From contig OZ025240.1 in NCBI GenBank assembly GCA_964019155.1, positions 80,747,090 through 80,811,089 on the forward strand: a stretch of 64,000 bases of DNA, given 5' to 3'. Source of the DNA: Osedax fenrisi. Taxonomy: Eukaryota; Annelida; Polychaeta; Sabellida; Siboglinidae. A model generated the notes under the pieces. It was not told the DNA's origin. It searched no databases and saw nothing but the letters and a program-made list of their open reading frames with translations. Position 1 is the first letter of the stretch. Each line of letters begins with the position of its first letter. The position numbers and the translations under genes are program-made. This document shows positions 38,286-48,023 of the stretch, one piece after another.

Positions 38286-38599
38286 GATAATTTGTGCAAA
38301 ACATACTTTGCGTGCATGTGTGTTGTTTAGTTCGTATATGTATGTTACAAAGTGATGAATTAATAATATAAATTATTAATCATTAATATATCGGATGTAA
38401 ATACTATGAAGGTAACTGTGCATGTTGTCGTGTATGTTTGTACTTCAATAATATATAATCATCGTAATAAAATATCAATAATATCAATAGTTAACATAAT
38501 ATAATGCATTAATACCTTTTTAATTAATTAAATAGCTAATGTAAATACGGTATAATTAATAATAATTTATTTTATCATTTTTCATAATTTAATTATTTA

Positions 38600-39340
38600 G
38601 AATAACACATCTGAACGCGTGCAACGTCCGCCGATAATATAATGTCCCAATGTAAAAGTCGGCATCACTACATTTTTACATTATATTCCTGCGGTCGGAA
38701 TATTTATTTCACGATCTATTAAATACACAATATATTATAAGGTTGCATATGGAATCATGCTACTAGCATGTATCTAATGAGGGCTTCACGGAGATTCCAC
38801 GATACTCACTAATGTAGCACCGAATGCTATTGTCATCTCTAAGGCTCCACTTAAATGATTATCACGGAATACTGTTGTCATCTTGAAGGCGACACAGCTC
38901 TAAATATCATAGACTGATGTTGATGAATTGAGTTTATATTTAATCAAATATATGGTTGAAAGTATAAATATGTTCTAACGTTATTGTCATCTTAAAGGAG
39001 AAAGGTCTTAGGTTGATTTTGTCATCTCTAATGTGACACGTCACTGAATATCACAGACTGATTTTAATGTATTGATTATTGATTTAAGCGAATATATAGA
39101 TGAAAGTATAAATATTTGCTAATGTTATTGTTATCTCTAATCCGGTATCATTTAAGGCGGACACGGGCTTCTATGTTAATATCGAAGGTTGTACGTCACT
39201 GAATATCATGGTTGAATGGTTTATTTATTTTTAAACAAATATATAGTCGACATATAGTATACATAGTCATAAGTATAAAGATAAAAGTATATGGACTGCT
39301 CTTGTTCATCTTGAAGGTGTTAGTGTCAATTATAATCAAG
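38600..39340. repeat. Degenerate tandem repeat, about 140-150 bp unit
   Basis: Diverged units repeat the words TTATTGTCATCT, ACGTCACTGAATATCA, AGACTGATG and GAAAGTATAAATATTTGCTA. The last part resembles the LINE tail at 53663-53745 (AAAGTATAGATATTTGCTAA), so the array may derive from an old LINE 3' region. Confidence 0.5.
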
Positions 39341-40037
39341 GACTTCTATTGTAATCTAGATGGATATATAATAATTATAAATAAGATTATAATTATAAGT
39401 AAACTTATATATTTAATATAAATTAATAGATTCGCATTATAGTTAAGAGTTTAGAGTGGATATATATTTATATGTATAGCTTATTGCTCTGGTTATAATC
39501 TGATTGAATTAACGTGAGAGTAGTTTTGAAAGTAATAAAATAATAACAATATATATATATATATATATATGAATTATATAACTGATGAAAATATGACCAC
39601 TTCTGTAATTACTAAATGACATCGTAGGGTAGAAAGTGCATTGTAGTCGTTTATTTCAAAATGCGGATTTTATTTCTAACAACCTATATTCACATATATT
39701 TATAGACAGAACATAAGTCAAACTATCAAATAAAATAAGATAGCAAAATACAAAATGTTAACTACATTATTTTATTTTTGAATAAGAAAGTTATGAGATA
39801 ATATAATCACTACCAATATACTAGCTCTAGTCATAAACATAGTCATACCCACATCATCCACACTTTGAAATCATAGTCTACATTGCTCAAATAAATATAA
39901 AATATACTATATTTAATTTTTTATAAACAAAGTCATAAGAATATGCATTGTGTAATATGAATTTACTGAATATAAAACACAAATATACAGTGGGTAATAT
40001 AAATTTAAATACTACGTCATATGAATATTTTATAAAA
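39341..40037. other. AT-rich stretch, possible SINE relic
   Basis: 39490-39545 weakly resembles the SINE body (AACGTGAGAGTAGTTTTGAA, then AATAACAATATATA). The rest is AT-rich with no feature. Confidence 0.3.
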
Positions 40038-40252
40038 GTAATTATACCTATATAATATAGAAGAATAAAAATAGGATTTTAGCACAAATATGTATGCTAA
40101 CATATATAAACATATTTAATATTTAATATGTGTACTTCAAATTATCAATACATTATTAAATATATATATATAAATATGTATTATATATTTTAGCATACAT
40201 ATTTGTGCTAAAATCCTATTTTTATTCTTCTATATTATATAGGTATAATTAC
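40038..40252. repeat. Perfect 62-bp inverted repeat with 91-bp spacer
   Basis: 40038-40099 (starting GTAATTATACCTATATAATA) and 40191-40252 are exact reverse complements. An ACTATATATT tandem repeat follows at 40251-40290. It could be a fold-back element or a palindrome-forming rearrangement. Confidence 0.9.
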
Positions 40253-40312
40253 TATATATTACTATATATTACTATATATTACTATAATATATATATATAT
40301 ATATAGATTATT

Positions 40313-40463
40313 ATAATTAAAATATTAAATACAATTTTAAAATCACAATAATATCTATAATCATATAATATTAATATATTGTTATTTTTGATTAAAAATA
40401 ATGAGTCATAGAATGTTAAGACCATTTATTGTTAAAGTGTCCGTATTATGTTACTTTCCCCTA
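40313..40463 (-). mobile_element. Family B fragment (left part, reversed)
   Basis: The reverse complement matches 1549-1695, starting TAGGGGAAAGTAACATAATA. The rest of the element is missing. Confidence 0.75.
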
Positions 40464-40584
40464 CAAGTATGCATGTATGTATATATATAGTGGTTTAACC
40501 ATATTAATACATGCATATTATGTATATATATATATATATTATATATATAATTATATTTGTTATAATTATAATTATAATTATATA

Positions 40585-41077
40585 TTGTGGAAATTCTGTC
40601 ATTTACTGGGTTAAAACCCATCACAAATCTTCGGAGTTTATTATTACATATAATATTATGTATATATATATATTGTTAATTGTTAATTGTTAATTGTTAA
40701 TTTTTATTTGGTGGAGTCCTTTCATCCCATCCAGGAACTTAGATGAAGTTTTCACTTATAACCATATATGGCTCTAATGTCCCTTCGAAGCCGCTCTCAT
40801 GTTAAAGCATCCATGGTTTTAACGAGAGCCGATCATTTATTTATACACAATTATATAAGATCACTTCTAAATAATATTTTAAGACCCATTTTATCAAATT
40901 AATTAATGGTCCGGACGAGGGTCGAACCCGTGTCCTACTGCTTGTGTGTCTGACGCCTTAGCCACTGAGCCACACAGGCAGTTCATTTTATATATTTATA
41001 TATATAAAACAAAACAAATAATAAACTCCGAAGATTTGTGATGGGTTTTAACCCAGTAAATGACAGAATTTCCACAA
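40585..41077. repeat. 59-bp inverted repeat enclosing a SINE
   Basis: 40585-40643 (TTGTGGAAATTCTGTCATTT...) and 41019-41077 are perfect reverse complements. The enclosed 375 bp is mostly SINE copy 4. The arms themselves are not part of the SINE. Confidence 0.9.
40690..40982 (-). mobile_element. tRNA-derived SINE, copy 4
   Basis: Reverse complement of the SINE: head GCCTGTGTGGCTCAGTGGCT, B-box-like GGGTTCGACCC, common body and a tail of TTAACAATT repeats (40676-40698). It is nearly identical to copy 3 in the body. Confidence 0.85.
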
Positions 41078-41094
41078 TACGCATAGAGTGTAAA

Positions 41095-41252
41095 CCCATA
41101 AACATAACTGTAGTTCAAGTATACACTCCGACATCCAGCTCAGAGAAAGAGGATATATAAGCTTTTTATGAGACAGTACGATATGTAATACACAAGACAC
41201 CTAGTGGGTATAGTCTTTTATTATAGGAGACTGGAATGCTAAAGTTAGGAAA
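41095..41252 (+). pseudogene. RTE-type LINE endonuclease relic
   Basis: With frame changes the translation reads VQVYTPTSSSEKEDI, stop, AFYETVRYVIHKTPSG, then IGDWNAKV. This is the YAPTS...FY...GDWNAKVG region of an RTE-clade APE endonuclease. The fragment ends where the next LINE begins. Confidence 0.55.
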
Positions 41253-41271
41253 TATATTTTACAGCATAATA

Positions 41272-42319
41272 CAGCAGAATTACCTTCCTTCGAAACCTCA
41301 ATTCGACGTAATTGCCTAATAGCATGGGAGAAGTCGGCCCGTTTACCACGGGAAAATCCCAGACGTAAACTAGTCAATTCCACTACACCGCACAGATGGA
41401 AGAACAGGAAATGCTTCAGTGATATGGGAAAGGATGAGTGTGCTAAATTAGGGTTGGACGAGTACCCAAGGGAAAAACTCTCCATAAATCATTTACCAGG
41501 TTGGAAATGGATAGTGAACTTGCCTTGGTCAATAAGGACAACCCTTATCGGCAGTAGTAAGAAAAGCCACAGCAATAAATCTCTATTAGCGGAAGCCAAG
41601 CTCCTGTACAGGTTGTAGATGGAAATGCTCGTACGATACTGAGGTAGCTGCGCTAATACTTGCAACGGAGTGGATCTTGAGAAATGCGGCAGATTCCTCC
41701 GTTTGTGTAATCTGTTCAGACAGTCAGTCGGCTCTAATCGCCATCGAGGGCTCAGGCAGGAAGAACGGAAGGCTCATATATGAGTTAAGGAATAATCTCG
41801 CCAAGGTAAAATGCAGTGTCCTTCTGCAATGGGTACCAGGCCACTGTGGACTCATAGGCAATGACTGGGCGGATGAGGAAGCGGGGAAATCGGTCATATC
41901 AACGGATTACAGGACTGGTGGGTATCAGGATATCTCGTTCCGAGCTGCGAGGTCACTCATCATTCAGGAAATCACGGATCCCCATGTCAGTTATGAGAGG
42001 ACGAAGGCAGTGTACAGTGGAAAACGAGATGGAATCCTGTTTCCGAAAAATGAAGCAGTTCTTTTGGCGCAACTTCGCAGCGGACACTGCACAAGATTAG
42101 CCGCCTACAGAAGCATCATCAGTATATCCTCACAATAGTGTCCTTTCTGCGAAGGAGGAGCGGAAACTTTGGAGCATTGGCTTCAGGAATGTCCGGCCAC
42201 AGCGGGGAAACGCATTCGCGGATTTGGGGGAGCGGCACCTCCGTTATCAGTGTTGGTGGAATCACCTAAGGCTGTACTAGCATTCGCACATGCACTTTGC
42301 TCCATGTGATGCCTCGCCG

Positions 42320-42351
<32 letters not shown>
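41272..42351 (+). pseudogene. I/Ingi-like LINE, 5'-truncated copy
   Basis: It aligns to 45639-46841 of the neighbouring copy: the end of the RT domain, then RNase H (SDSQSALIAIEGSGRK, LQWVPGHCGLIGNDWADEEA), then the Cys/His C-terminus. A deletion of about 113 bp near 41600 removes the first RNase H aspartate block, and a TAG ends the frame at 42136. The tail is TAAACAACAACAAC... to 42351. GC content is far above its surroundings. The next copy begins immediately after the (CAA)n tail. Confidence 0.85.
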
Positions 42352-42352
<1 letters not shown>

Positions 42353-42402
42353 TCTTGAGAGCTATCGACCTGCCTTCTCGCGGCGCTCTTCGTCCATCTT
42401 CG

Positions 42403-45400
42403 ATGGCAAAAAGGTCATATCACACGGCAAGTTCAGTCTCAGGCCACAAAGACCTGGACGGAGCGCTGCCCCCACAATTCGCGGATGTGTTTTTCCCGCC
42501 CGGTCAGCTGCCCTCGGCCCTGTTGATCCGGAATCTGCTAATTCGTGCCGGAGATGTCGAGTCCAACCCTGGACCGTCGGAGAGAGTCAAATGCAAGCCC
42601 TGTGGAAGAAACATTCGGGGGAACCAAGTTCACCTAACGTGCACAGGGTGTGGTGCTGCGTCTCACAAGCAAGAAAGCTGTAGTGGGGTGAAGAGAGCTG
42701 CCTTGGCTAGCTTCTCATGGAGATGCTGCGAGTGTGTGTCTCCAAGGAGCATCAACAGGCAGCCCACCACTAATAACATCATACTGGTGGGTCAAATTGT
42801 CGGGGCCCAAAACAATGCGGGGCCGGCAGTTTCAATGATAAGATGCTTGGTGTGTACCAGAGTGGTCAGAGCTACTACTCATCCGCTAATCTGCGCAGGT
42901 TGCCAAAGGGACTGCCACAAAAGTTGCTCTAAGTTATCCCGAGCTGAACAGGTCATGTATTTAGCGACTGGGGCATGGAAATGCGAGCTATGCAATAACG
43001 CCCAGATCAATAATGGCTTGCTGAATACCGGACAGCCACAGGATAATGCTGTTAGACGAGCGGAGGTCAGGTCGCGGTGTAGTCTTAAGGTTCTATATTG
43101 GAATGCCAATGGGCTTAAATCCAAAATGGTAGAACTGGAGGACAGGACCCGGAAGATGGATATCGACCTGATCATGATCCAAGAGTCCAAGCTATGCAGT
43201 AGGGACAGGAATCCGTCTCTATCAGGTTACTCCACAATCCGTAAGGATAGAGAATCTGGGAGAGGAGGAGGGCTGATTACTTTCATAAAGGAAGATATAC
43301 CTTTCACAGTCAAGTGTAACCAACTTTCTCAACGGGAGTCACTGCTCGAGATGCTACAAGTAGAGATCTGCGATGCATCTCTCCACAAGATCACCTGCGC
43401 AAACGTTTACTGCCCACCCACTAGGGGTGCACTACAAGGTCATGAATTTCAGACTTCAGAACTTCCCAGTGCGGAGAACACACTGATAGGGGGTGACCTC
43501 AATGCGCACTCTAACACATGGGACCAGTGGCAGCCAGAAGACGAGATGGGCGGCAAGATAGAGGATTGGCTCCTAAATAACAACTTTAGCGTAGTCAATG
43601 ATGGCTCCGCTACGCGCGTTAATGTCGGAACGGGAGGTAAAAGTGCACCGGATATAACTTTGGTCCACAGCAGCTGGCTGGAAAAGGTGGAGTGGAGTCC
43701 TACAGAATGCATGGGTTCAGACCACCTTCCTATCCTGGTCACGATAGACTGCCAAATTGAGGCGCTTAAGGTTAAACCAGTTATGGAGCTCAGGTGGAAT
43801 TGGAAGAGAGCGGATATGGTAGGATTCGCCACGAAGGTGGATGATACTCTTCGCTCCCTGAATGAAAACCACACAAAGAGCTCGCTAGAGGTTAGAGCGT
43901 CCCACTTAAATAGGATCATATTAGAGTCGGCGGCATCATCCATTGGCAAAGTAAAGGCCTCCTCTAACAGTAAACAATGGCTAACGAGGGAGATTCGGGA
44001 TGCGATAAAGAAACGAAATAGGCTAAGGCGCTACATTGCAGACAAGAGGGTTGAGTGGGTCGAAGCTTGTAGGGAGGTCCACTTGTTGATTCGGTTGGGT
44101 AAGGAGGAGCGTTGGAAGGAATTCCTGTCAGACGCGGAAATGAGCTCTGACCCTAGCAAGATATGGGATACTATAAAATTGCTCAGCGGCAGGAATTCCG
44201 GTTGCATCAAGAACGAAGTCCTCATACACAATGGGAAACATTACTCATCAAGCCGCGCTAAAGCAGATGTTTTCATGGCTAGCTACGCTGAGATTAGCCG
44301 GCTACAGATAGCAAAAGTGGATCGCCGGAAAAAAGTGATCCGTAAAGCACTAGGTGCTGATAGCGTTGCAGAAGAGAGCTGTAAAGATTTCAACTTGTCG
44401 GAGCTGAAGGCGGCCATAGATAGCATGAAGGCCAAAGGGGCCCCTGGTAGCGATAACATCTCCCCTAGATTCTTGAAGGCTTTAGGACCCATAGCATTTA
44501 GGTACCTCCTTGGTATTATCAATGAGTCGTGGAGTTACGGTAGGTGCCCGGCGTCATGGAGAGAGGCTGTAATTGTCCCTCTGCTAAAGAAGGGTAAACC
44601 GGCCAGCAAAGTGGACTCGTTTAGGCCAGTCTCTCTCACCTCGTGCATTGCGAAAACTATGGAGCGTATGGTAGCCAGTCGCTTGTCCTATCTGGCTGAA
44701 AGTAATGGTTGGTGGAGCGAGGATCAGGCGGGTTTCAGGCGTATGAGGTCGTGTGAGGACCAGGTTTTGCGTCTGTCACAGTCCATCAGCGACGCCTTTC
44801 AAGATCGGCCAGCTTCACGTACGGTAATGGCACTGCTTGACTTCAGTAAGGCTTACGACACGGTATGGAGAGAGAGGCTGCTGGAAATACTATTGGACAA
44901 AGGGGTACCGCTATTAATGACCAAATGGATCAAAGGATTCCTATCGGACCGTAAAGCAAGGGTCCGTCTCGACAACACACTAGGCAGAAACTTCAAGCTT
45001 CATCAAGGTGTACCGCAAGGCGCTGTCCTCTCTCCGCTGCTCTTCCTGTTCTACATAGACGGGATCAGGGATGTGGCTCCAGAGGGTGTCAAGGTAAGCA
45101 TGTATGCTGATGATATTGCAGTATGGGCTCAGAGCAGAGACAAAATCGCGGCCCTAAGTAAGGTCCAAGAGGCTATAAAGAAGTTCGGGATCTGGAGCGA
45201 GGAGCATAAGCTCACGCTGAACCCGCACAAATGCGAGATATCCTTCTTCTCAACGGACCCGAAGGAAGCGGGTTGGTGCCCAAATGCACGGTTGAACGGG
45301 GTAACTCTACCGGTAAACAGAACACCAAAGTTTCTGGGCATCACATATGACCGTACTCTGACCTTTCGCCCACATGTAGAAGATGTCAAATCTAAGGTAC

Positions 45401-46023
45401 TGGGGCGCATCAAGATCCTGGCGTCTCTAGCGTCAAAGGAGTGGGGTTGGAGTCGCGGGAGCCTTCGAAGAATCTTTCTGGCTATGATCAATAGTGTGCT
45501 GAACTACTGTGGTGCGGCATGGCAGCCATGGCTAGCTAAGACAAACGTCCTTATCCTTGAACGGGTTCAGAACAGGGCTCTGAGGGTATTAACAGGCCAG
45601 ACGTCTGATACTCCACTGGAATGCTTGAGGTTGGAGGCAGAACTACCATCCTTCCAAACCGCAATTCGACGCAATTGCCTAATAGCATGGGAGAAGTCGG
45701 CCCGATTGCCACAGGAAAACCCCAGACGTAAGCTAGTCTCGTCCACTACTCCGCACAGATGGAAAAACAGGAACTGTTTCAGTGACATGAGTAAGGATGA
45801 ATGCACTAAGTTAGGGTTGGACGAGTACCCAAGGGAAGAACTATCCATAAATCAATTACCTGGTTGGAAATGGATAGTTCACTCGCCTTGGTCAATAAGG
45901 ACAACCCTTATCGGCAGTTGCAAGAAAACCCAAGGCAGCAACGCTCTATTAGCGGACGCCATCACCACTATTGGTGCTGCAGGAGAGGCAGACTACACCA
46001 TCTACACGGACGGGTCAGCCTAG
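42403..46023 (+). CDS. LINE polyprotein: 2A, zinc fingers, APE endonuclease, RT
   Basis: The frame is open from 42355. The first ATG is at 42403, so I start there (residues below are counted from 42355). In order: a 2A-like segment ending DVESNPGP (residues 67-74); two Cys/His PHD-like fingers (about 80-125 and 160-211, e.g. CLVCTRVV, CAGCQRDCHKSC); APE endonuclease with LYWNANGL (244), QESKL (273), GGDLNAHS (377) and SDHLPI (452); RT with FRPVSLTS, DQAGFRR, LLDFSKAYDTVW, GVPQGAVLSPLLFLFYIDG and catalytic YADD (917-920); and the start of RNase H (YTDGSA) right before the TAG at 46021. The enzymes nick the target and copy the RNA. All catalytic motifs I can check are present. Confidence 0.9.
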   Translation: MAKRSYHTASSVSGHKDLDGALPPQFADVFFPPGQLPSALLIRNLLIRAGDVESNPGPSERVKCKPCGRNIRGNQVHLTCTGCGAASHKQESCSGVKRAALASFSWRCCECVSPRSINRQPTTNNIILVGQIVGAQNNAGPAVSMIRCLVCTRVVRATTHPLICAGCQRDCHKSCSKLSRAEQVMYLATGAWKCELCNNAQINNGLLNTGQPQDNAVRRAEVRSRCSLKVLYWNANGLKSKMVELEDRTRKMDIDLIMIQESKLCSRDRNPSLSGYSTIRKDRESGRGGGLITFIKEDIPFTVKCNQLSQRESLLEMLQVEICDASLHKITCANVYCPPTRGALQGHEFQTSELPSAENTLIGGDLNAHSNTWDQWQPEDEMGGKIEDWLLNNNFSVVNDGSATRVNVGTGGKSAPDITLVHSSWLEKVEWSPTECMGSDHLPILVTIDCQIEALKVKPVMELRWNWKRADMVGFATKVDDTLRSLNENHTKSSLEVRASHLNRIILESAASSIGKVKASSNSKQWLTREIRDAIKKRNRLRRYIADKRVEWVEACREVHLLIRLGKEERWKEFLSDAEMSSDPSKIWDTIKLLSGRNSGCIKNEVLIHNGKHYSSSRAKADVFMASYAEISRLQIAKVDRRKKVIRKALGADSVAEESCKDFNLSELKAAIDSMKAKGAPGSDNISPRFLKALGPIAFRYLLGIINESWSYGRCPASWREAVIVPLLKKGKPASKVDSFRPVSLTSCIAKTMERMVASRLSYLAESNGWWSEDQAGFRRMRSCEDQVLRLSQSISDAFQDRPASRTVMALLDFSKAYDTVWRERLLEILLDKGVPLLMTKWIKGFLSDRKARVRLDNTLGRNFKLHQGVPQGAVLSPLLFLFYIDGIRDVAPEGVKVSMYADDIAVWAQSRDKIAALSKVQEAIKKFGIWSEEHKLTLNPHKCEISFFSTDPKEAGWCPNARLNGVTLPVNRTPKFLGITYDRTLTFRPHVEDVKSKVLGRIKILASLASKEWGWSRGSLRRIFLAMINSVLNYCGAAWQPWLAKTNVLILERVQNRALRVLTGQTSDTPLECLRLEAELPSFQTAIRRNCLIAWEKSARLPQENPRRKLVSSTTPHRWKNRNCFSDMSKDECTKLGLDEYPREELSINQLPGWKWIVHSPWSIRTTLIGSCKKTQGSNALLADAITTIGAAGEADYTIYTDGSA
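42520..42576 (+). other. 2A-like ribosome-skipping peptide
   Basis: The encoded stretch LLIRNLLIRAGDVESNPGP matches the 2A consensus D(V/I)ExNPGP preceded by a hydrophobic/basic helix. Skipping would occur between Gly (42571-42573) and Pro (42574-42576), releasing a short N-terminal peptide from the zinc-finger/endonuclease protein. 2A sequences in APE-type non-LTR elements are known from several invertebrates and from trypanosomes. Activity here is inferred from the motif. Confidence 0.85.
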
Positions 46024-46809
46024 GGCGGTATTTCGAATGGAGGAAGCGCTGCCGTTATCACTACTGGTGCGGCCAGCAACCCATGCAGAATTCACTCTAG
46101 CTCCTGTAAAGGCTGTAGATGGACTTGCTCATACGACACTGAGGTAGCCGCGCTAATACTGGCAACGGAGTGGATCTTGCGATATGCGGCAGATTTCTTC
46201 GTCTGCGTAATCTGCTCAGACAGCCAGTCGGCGCTAATCGCCATCGAGGGCTCAGGTAGGAAGGACGGAAGGCTCCTGGACGAGTTAAGAAAAAATCTCG
46301 CCAGAGTTAAATGCAGTGTCCTTCTGCAATGGGTTCCAGGTCACTGCGGACTCATAGGTAATGTCTGGGCGGATGAGGAAGCGGGGAAAGCGGCCAACTC
46401 AATGGACCAAAGGACTGACGGGTACCAGGGAATCTCATTCCGAGCTGCTAGGTCTCGAATCATCCAGGAAATCACGGATCCTCCTATAAGCCATGAGAGG
46501 ACGAAGGCTGTGTACGATGGAAGACGGGATAGAATCCTGCTTCCGAGAAAGGAAGCTGTTCTTCTTGCGCAACTCCGCAGCGGCCACTGCAAAAGATTAG
46601 CCGCCTACAGAAGTATTATAAGTGATTCCTCACCTCAGTGTCCTTTCTACGAAGGAGAAGCGGAGACCTTGGAGCATTGGCTTCAGGAATGCCCGGCCAC
46701 AGTGGGAAAGCGCATTCGCGGATTTGGGGGAGCGGCGCCTCCGTTATCAGTCTTGGTGGAATCACCTGAGGCTGTGCTAGCATTCGCACATGGACTTTGG
46801 TCCTTGTGA
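46024..46809 (+). pseudogene. RNase H and C-terminal domain after an in-frame TAG
   Basis: It is in the same frame as the upstream ORF. After the TAG it continues GGISNGGSAAVITTGA, TEVAALILATEW (acidic second position), CSDSQSAL (third Asp), and LQWVPGHCGLIGNVWADEEA (fourth Asp block), ending with a Cys/His cluster (CPFYEGEAETLEHWLQECPA) and a TGA at 46807. With readthrough or a one-base change it would be a complete RNase H. The parallel truncated copy lacks this site by deletion, so it cannot show whether the TAG is ancestral. Confidence 0.85.
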
Positions 46810-46841
46810 TGCTACGCCGCAAACAACAACAACAACAACAT

Positions 46842-47728
46842 CTATTATAATGTAATATTTACAAACTTGCAATTTAACTTGAATAGCAGGTTCCACACTA
46901 GGACCAATAAAGGTATTCCATTGACCTCTTCCTACTTCATAATATATAATTCCTTATATAATTATTAAATTATGAATATATATATATATATATATATATA
47001 TTACCACTTTATGATTATATAATTAACTTACGTTCATAAGTTATTAAATATATGTATTTTTAAGTATTCTACTGCGAAAATAGATTGCTCATATGAACAA
47101 CGCTTAATAAATAATAATTCAAAATATGAGGAAACAATATTATTTGTATTGTATTGTCCTCTAATACATGACATGATAAATAAGGCACACAATCTAATGT
47201 AAACTAATACTACACTCTAACGTGGCCAATAAGAATATGCCATTAAATATAATAATAATAAGTTAATAAGAATAATAGTTAGAGTAATGATCACAATAAT
47301 AAAGTATAATATTAATGTATTATTTATATTTGATGTTAGACTATAGAACTGATGATAATATGTAAGGGTGGTATTCACTGAATAACGATGTATAATTGTA
47401 TAATACCCATGTGAAAGCAGCCTAATGCTGATATTTATAATAATAGCAAGGACATTATGTATGCTCGCTATCTCTACCATTGTAACTTTTTATACTCCTA
47501 AATAGATCATTTACATTAGTATATTTAATTATATTTCAAAGATAAACTGATATATTTCAGACACTATAAATTTGTATTTATTTGTAAATTAAAATTTATT
47601 CATTTTTTTAATTTTGTATAAATATTTATTAATATTACGAATCTATTTATACATTCGGTTTGAATTGAACGTTGCTTCTCTATATTATTTATGACAAGAT
47701 TCCAATTGATATAATGTGTATTACAATA

Positions 47729-47730
<2 letters not shown>
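46842..47730. other. AT-rich stretch with weak ORFs
   Basis: It has (TA)n at 46979-47001. On the plus strand 47083-47195 reads RLINNNSKYEETILFVLYCP, which is reminiscent of the Cys-containing C-terminus of LINE proteins. On the minus strand an 87-codon ORF lies at 47217-47480 (described separately). Confidence 0.4.
47217..47480 (-). CDS. Small uncharacterised ORF with hydrophobic segment
   Basis: 87 codons from an ATG at 47480 to TAG. The C-terminal half is strongly hydrophobic (ILYFIIVIITLTIILINLLL), as a membrane helix would be, but such runs also arise by chance from AT-rich codons. No family is recognised and no splice or promoter signal was identified. Probably not a gene, kept because of its length. 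Confidence 0.15.
   Translation of the reverse strand: MVEIASIHNVLAIIINISIRLLSHGYYTIIHRYSVNTTLTYYHQFYSLTSNINNTLILYFIIVIITLTIILINLLLLYLMAYSYWPR

Positions 47731-47786
<56 letters not shown>
47731..47786. repeat. (ATT)n LINE tail
   Basis: 18-19 ATT units lead into GAATTGAATTGAATTGAATT, the 3' end of LINE B copy iii (minus strand). Confidence 0.9.
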
Positions 47787-48023
47787 GAATTGAATTGAAT
47801 TGAATTGAATTAATTTTATTACGAATTATATTCATAGTATGAATAGTAAACAATAAATAAATAATACAAAATAAAACGCAAAACGATAACAAAACGTAAA
47901 ATAAAAATATAATAATAATAAGTTATTAATATAGTATGACGAATTATATGTACCGGGAAATAATTAATAAACATAGAATAAAATAAGCAATATAATACAC
48001 ACATTAAATACAGATATGTATGT
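47787..48023 (-). mobile_element. LINE B copy iii, 3' UTR
   Basis: It starts with the GAATT repeats followed by AATTTTATTACGAATTATAT. It is related to but diverged from the other LINE B tails (shared AAAACGATAACAAAACGTAA). It is cut at 48023 by a family D element. The ORF resumes at 52477. Confidence 0.75.

Larger units (their letters stand above)
42352..46841 (+). mobile_element. I/Ingi-like LINE, nearly full-length
   Basis: The element runs from just after the (CAA)n of the upstream copy to its own (CAA)n at 46821-46840. One long reading frame covers 42355-46809, broken by a single in-frame TAG. Base composition is close to 50% GC, in strong contrast with the AT-rich host DNA. That could reflect codon preference or recent arrival by transfer. 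The very short UTRs and the tail are shared with the truncated upstream copy. Confidence 0.9.

Noticed and set aside
43449..45848. Several minus-strand ORFs of 66-166 codons
   Set aside because: They lie opposite the long LINE reading frame with its clear endonuclease and RT motifs and are shadows. The same holds for plus-strand ORFs opposite LINE A (18623-19927) and minus-strand ORFs opposite the RTE-like LINE.
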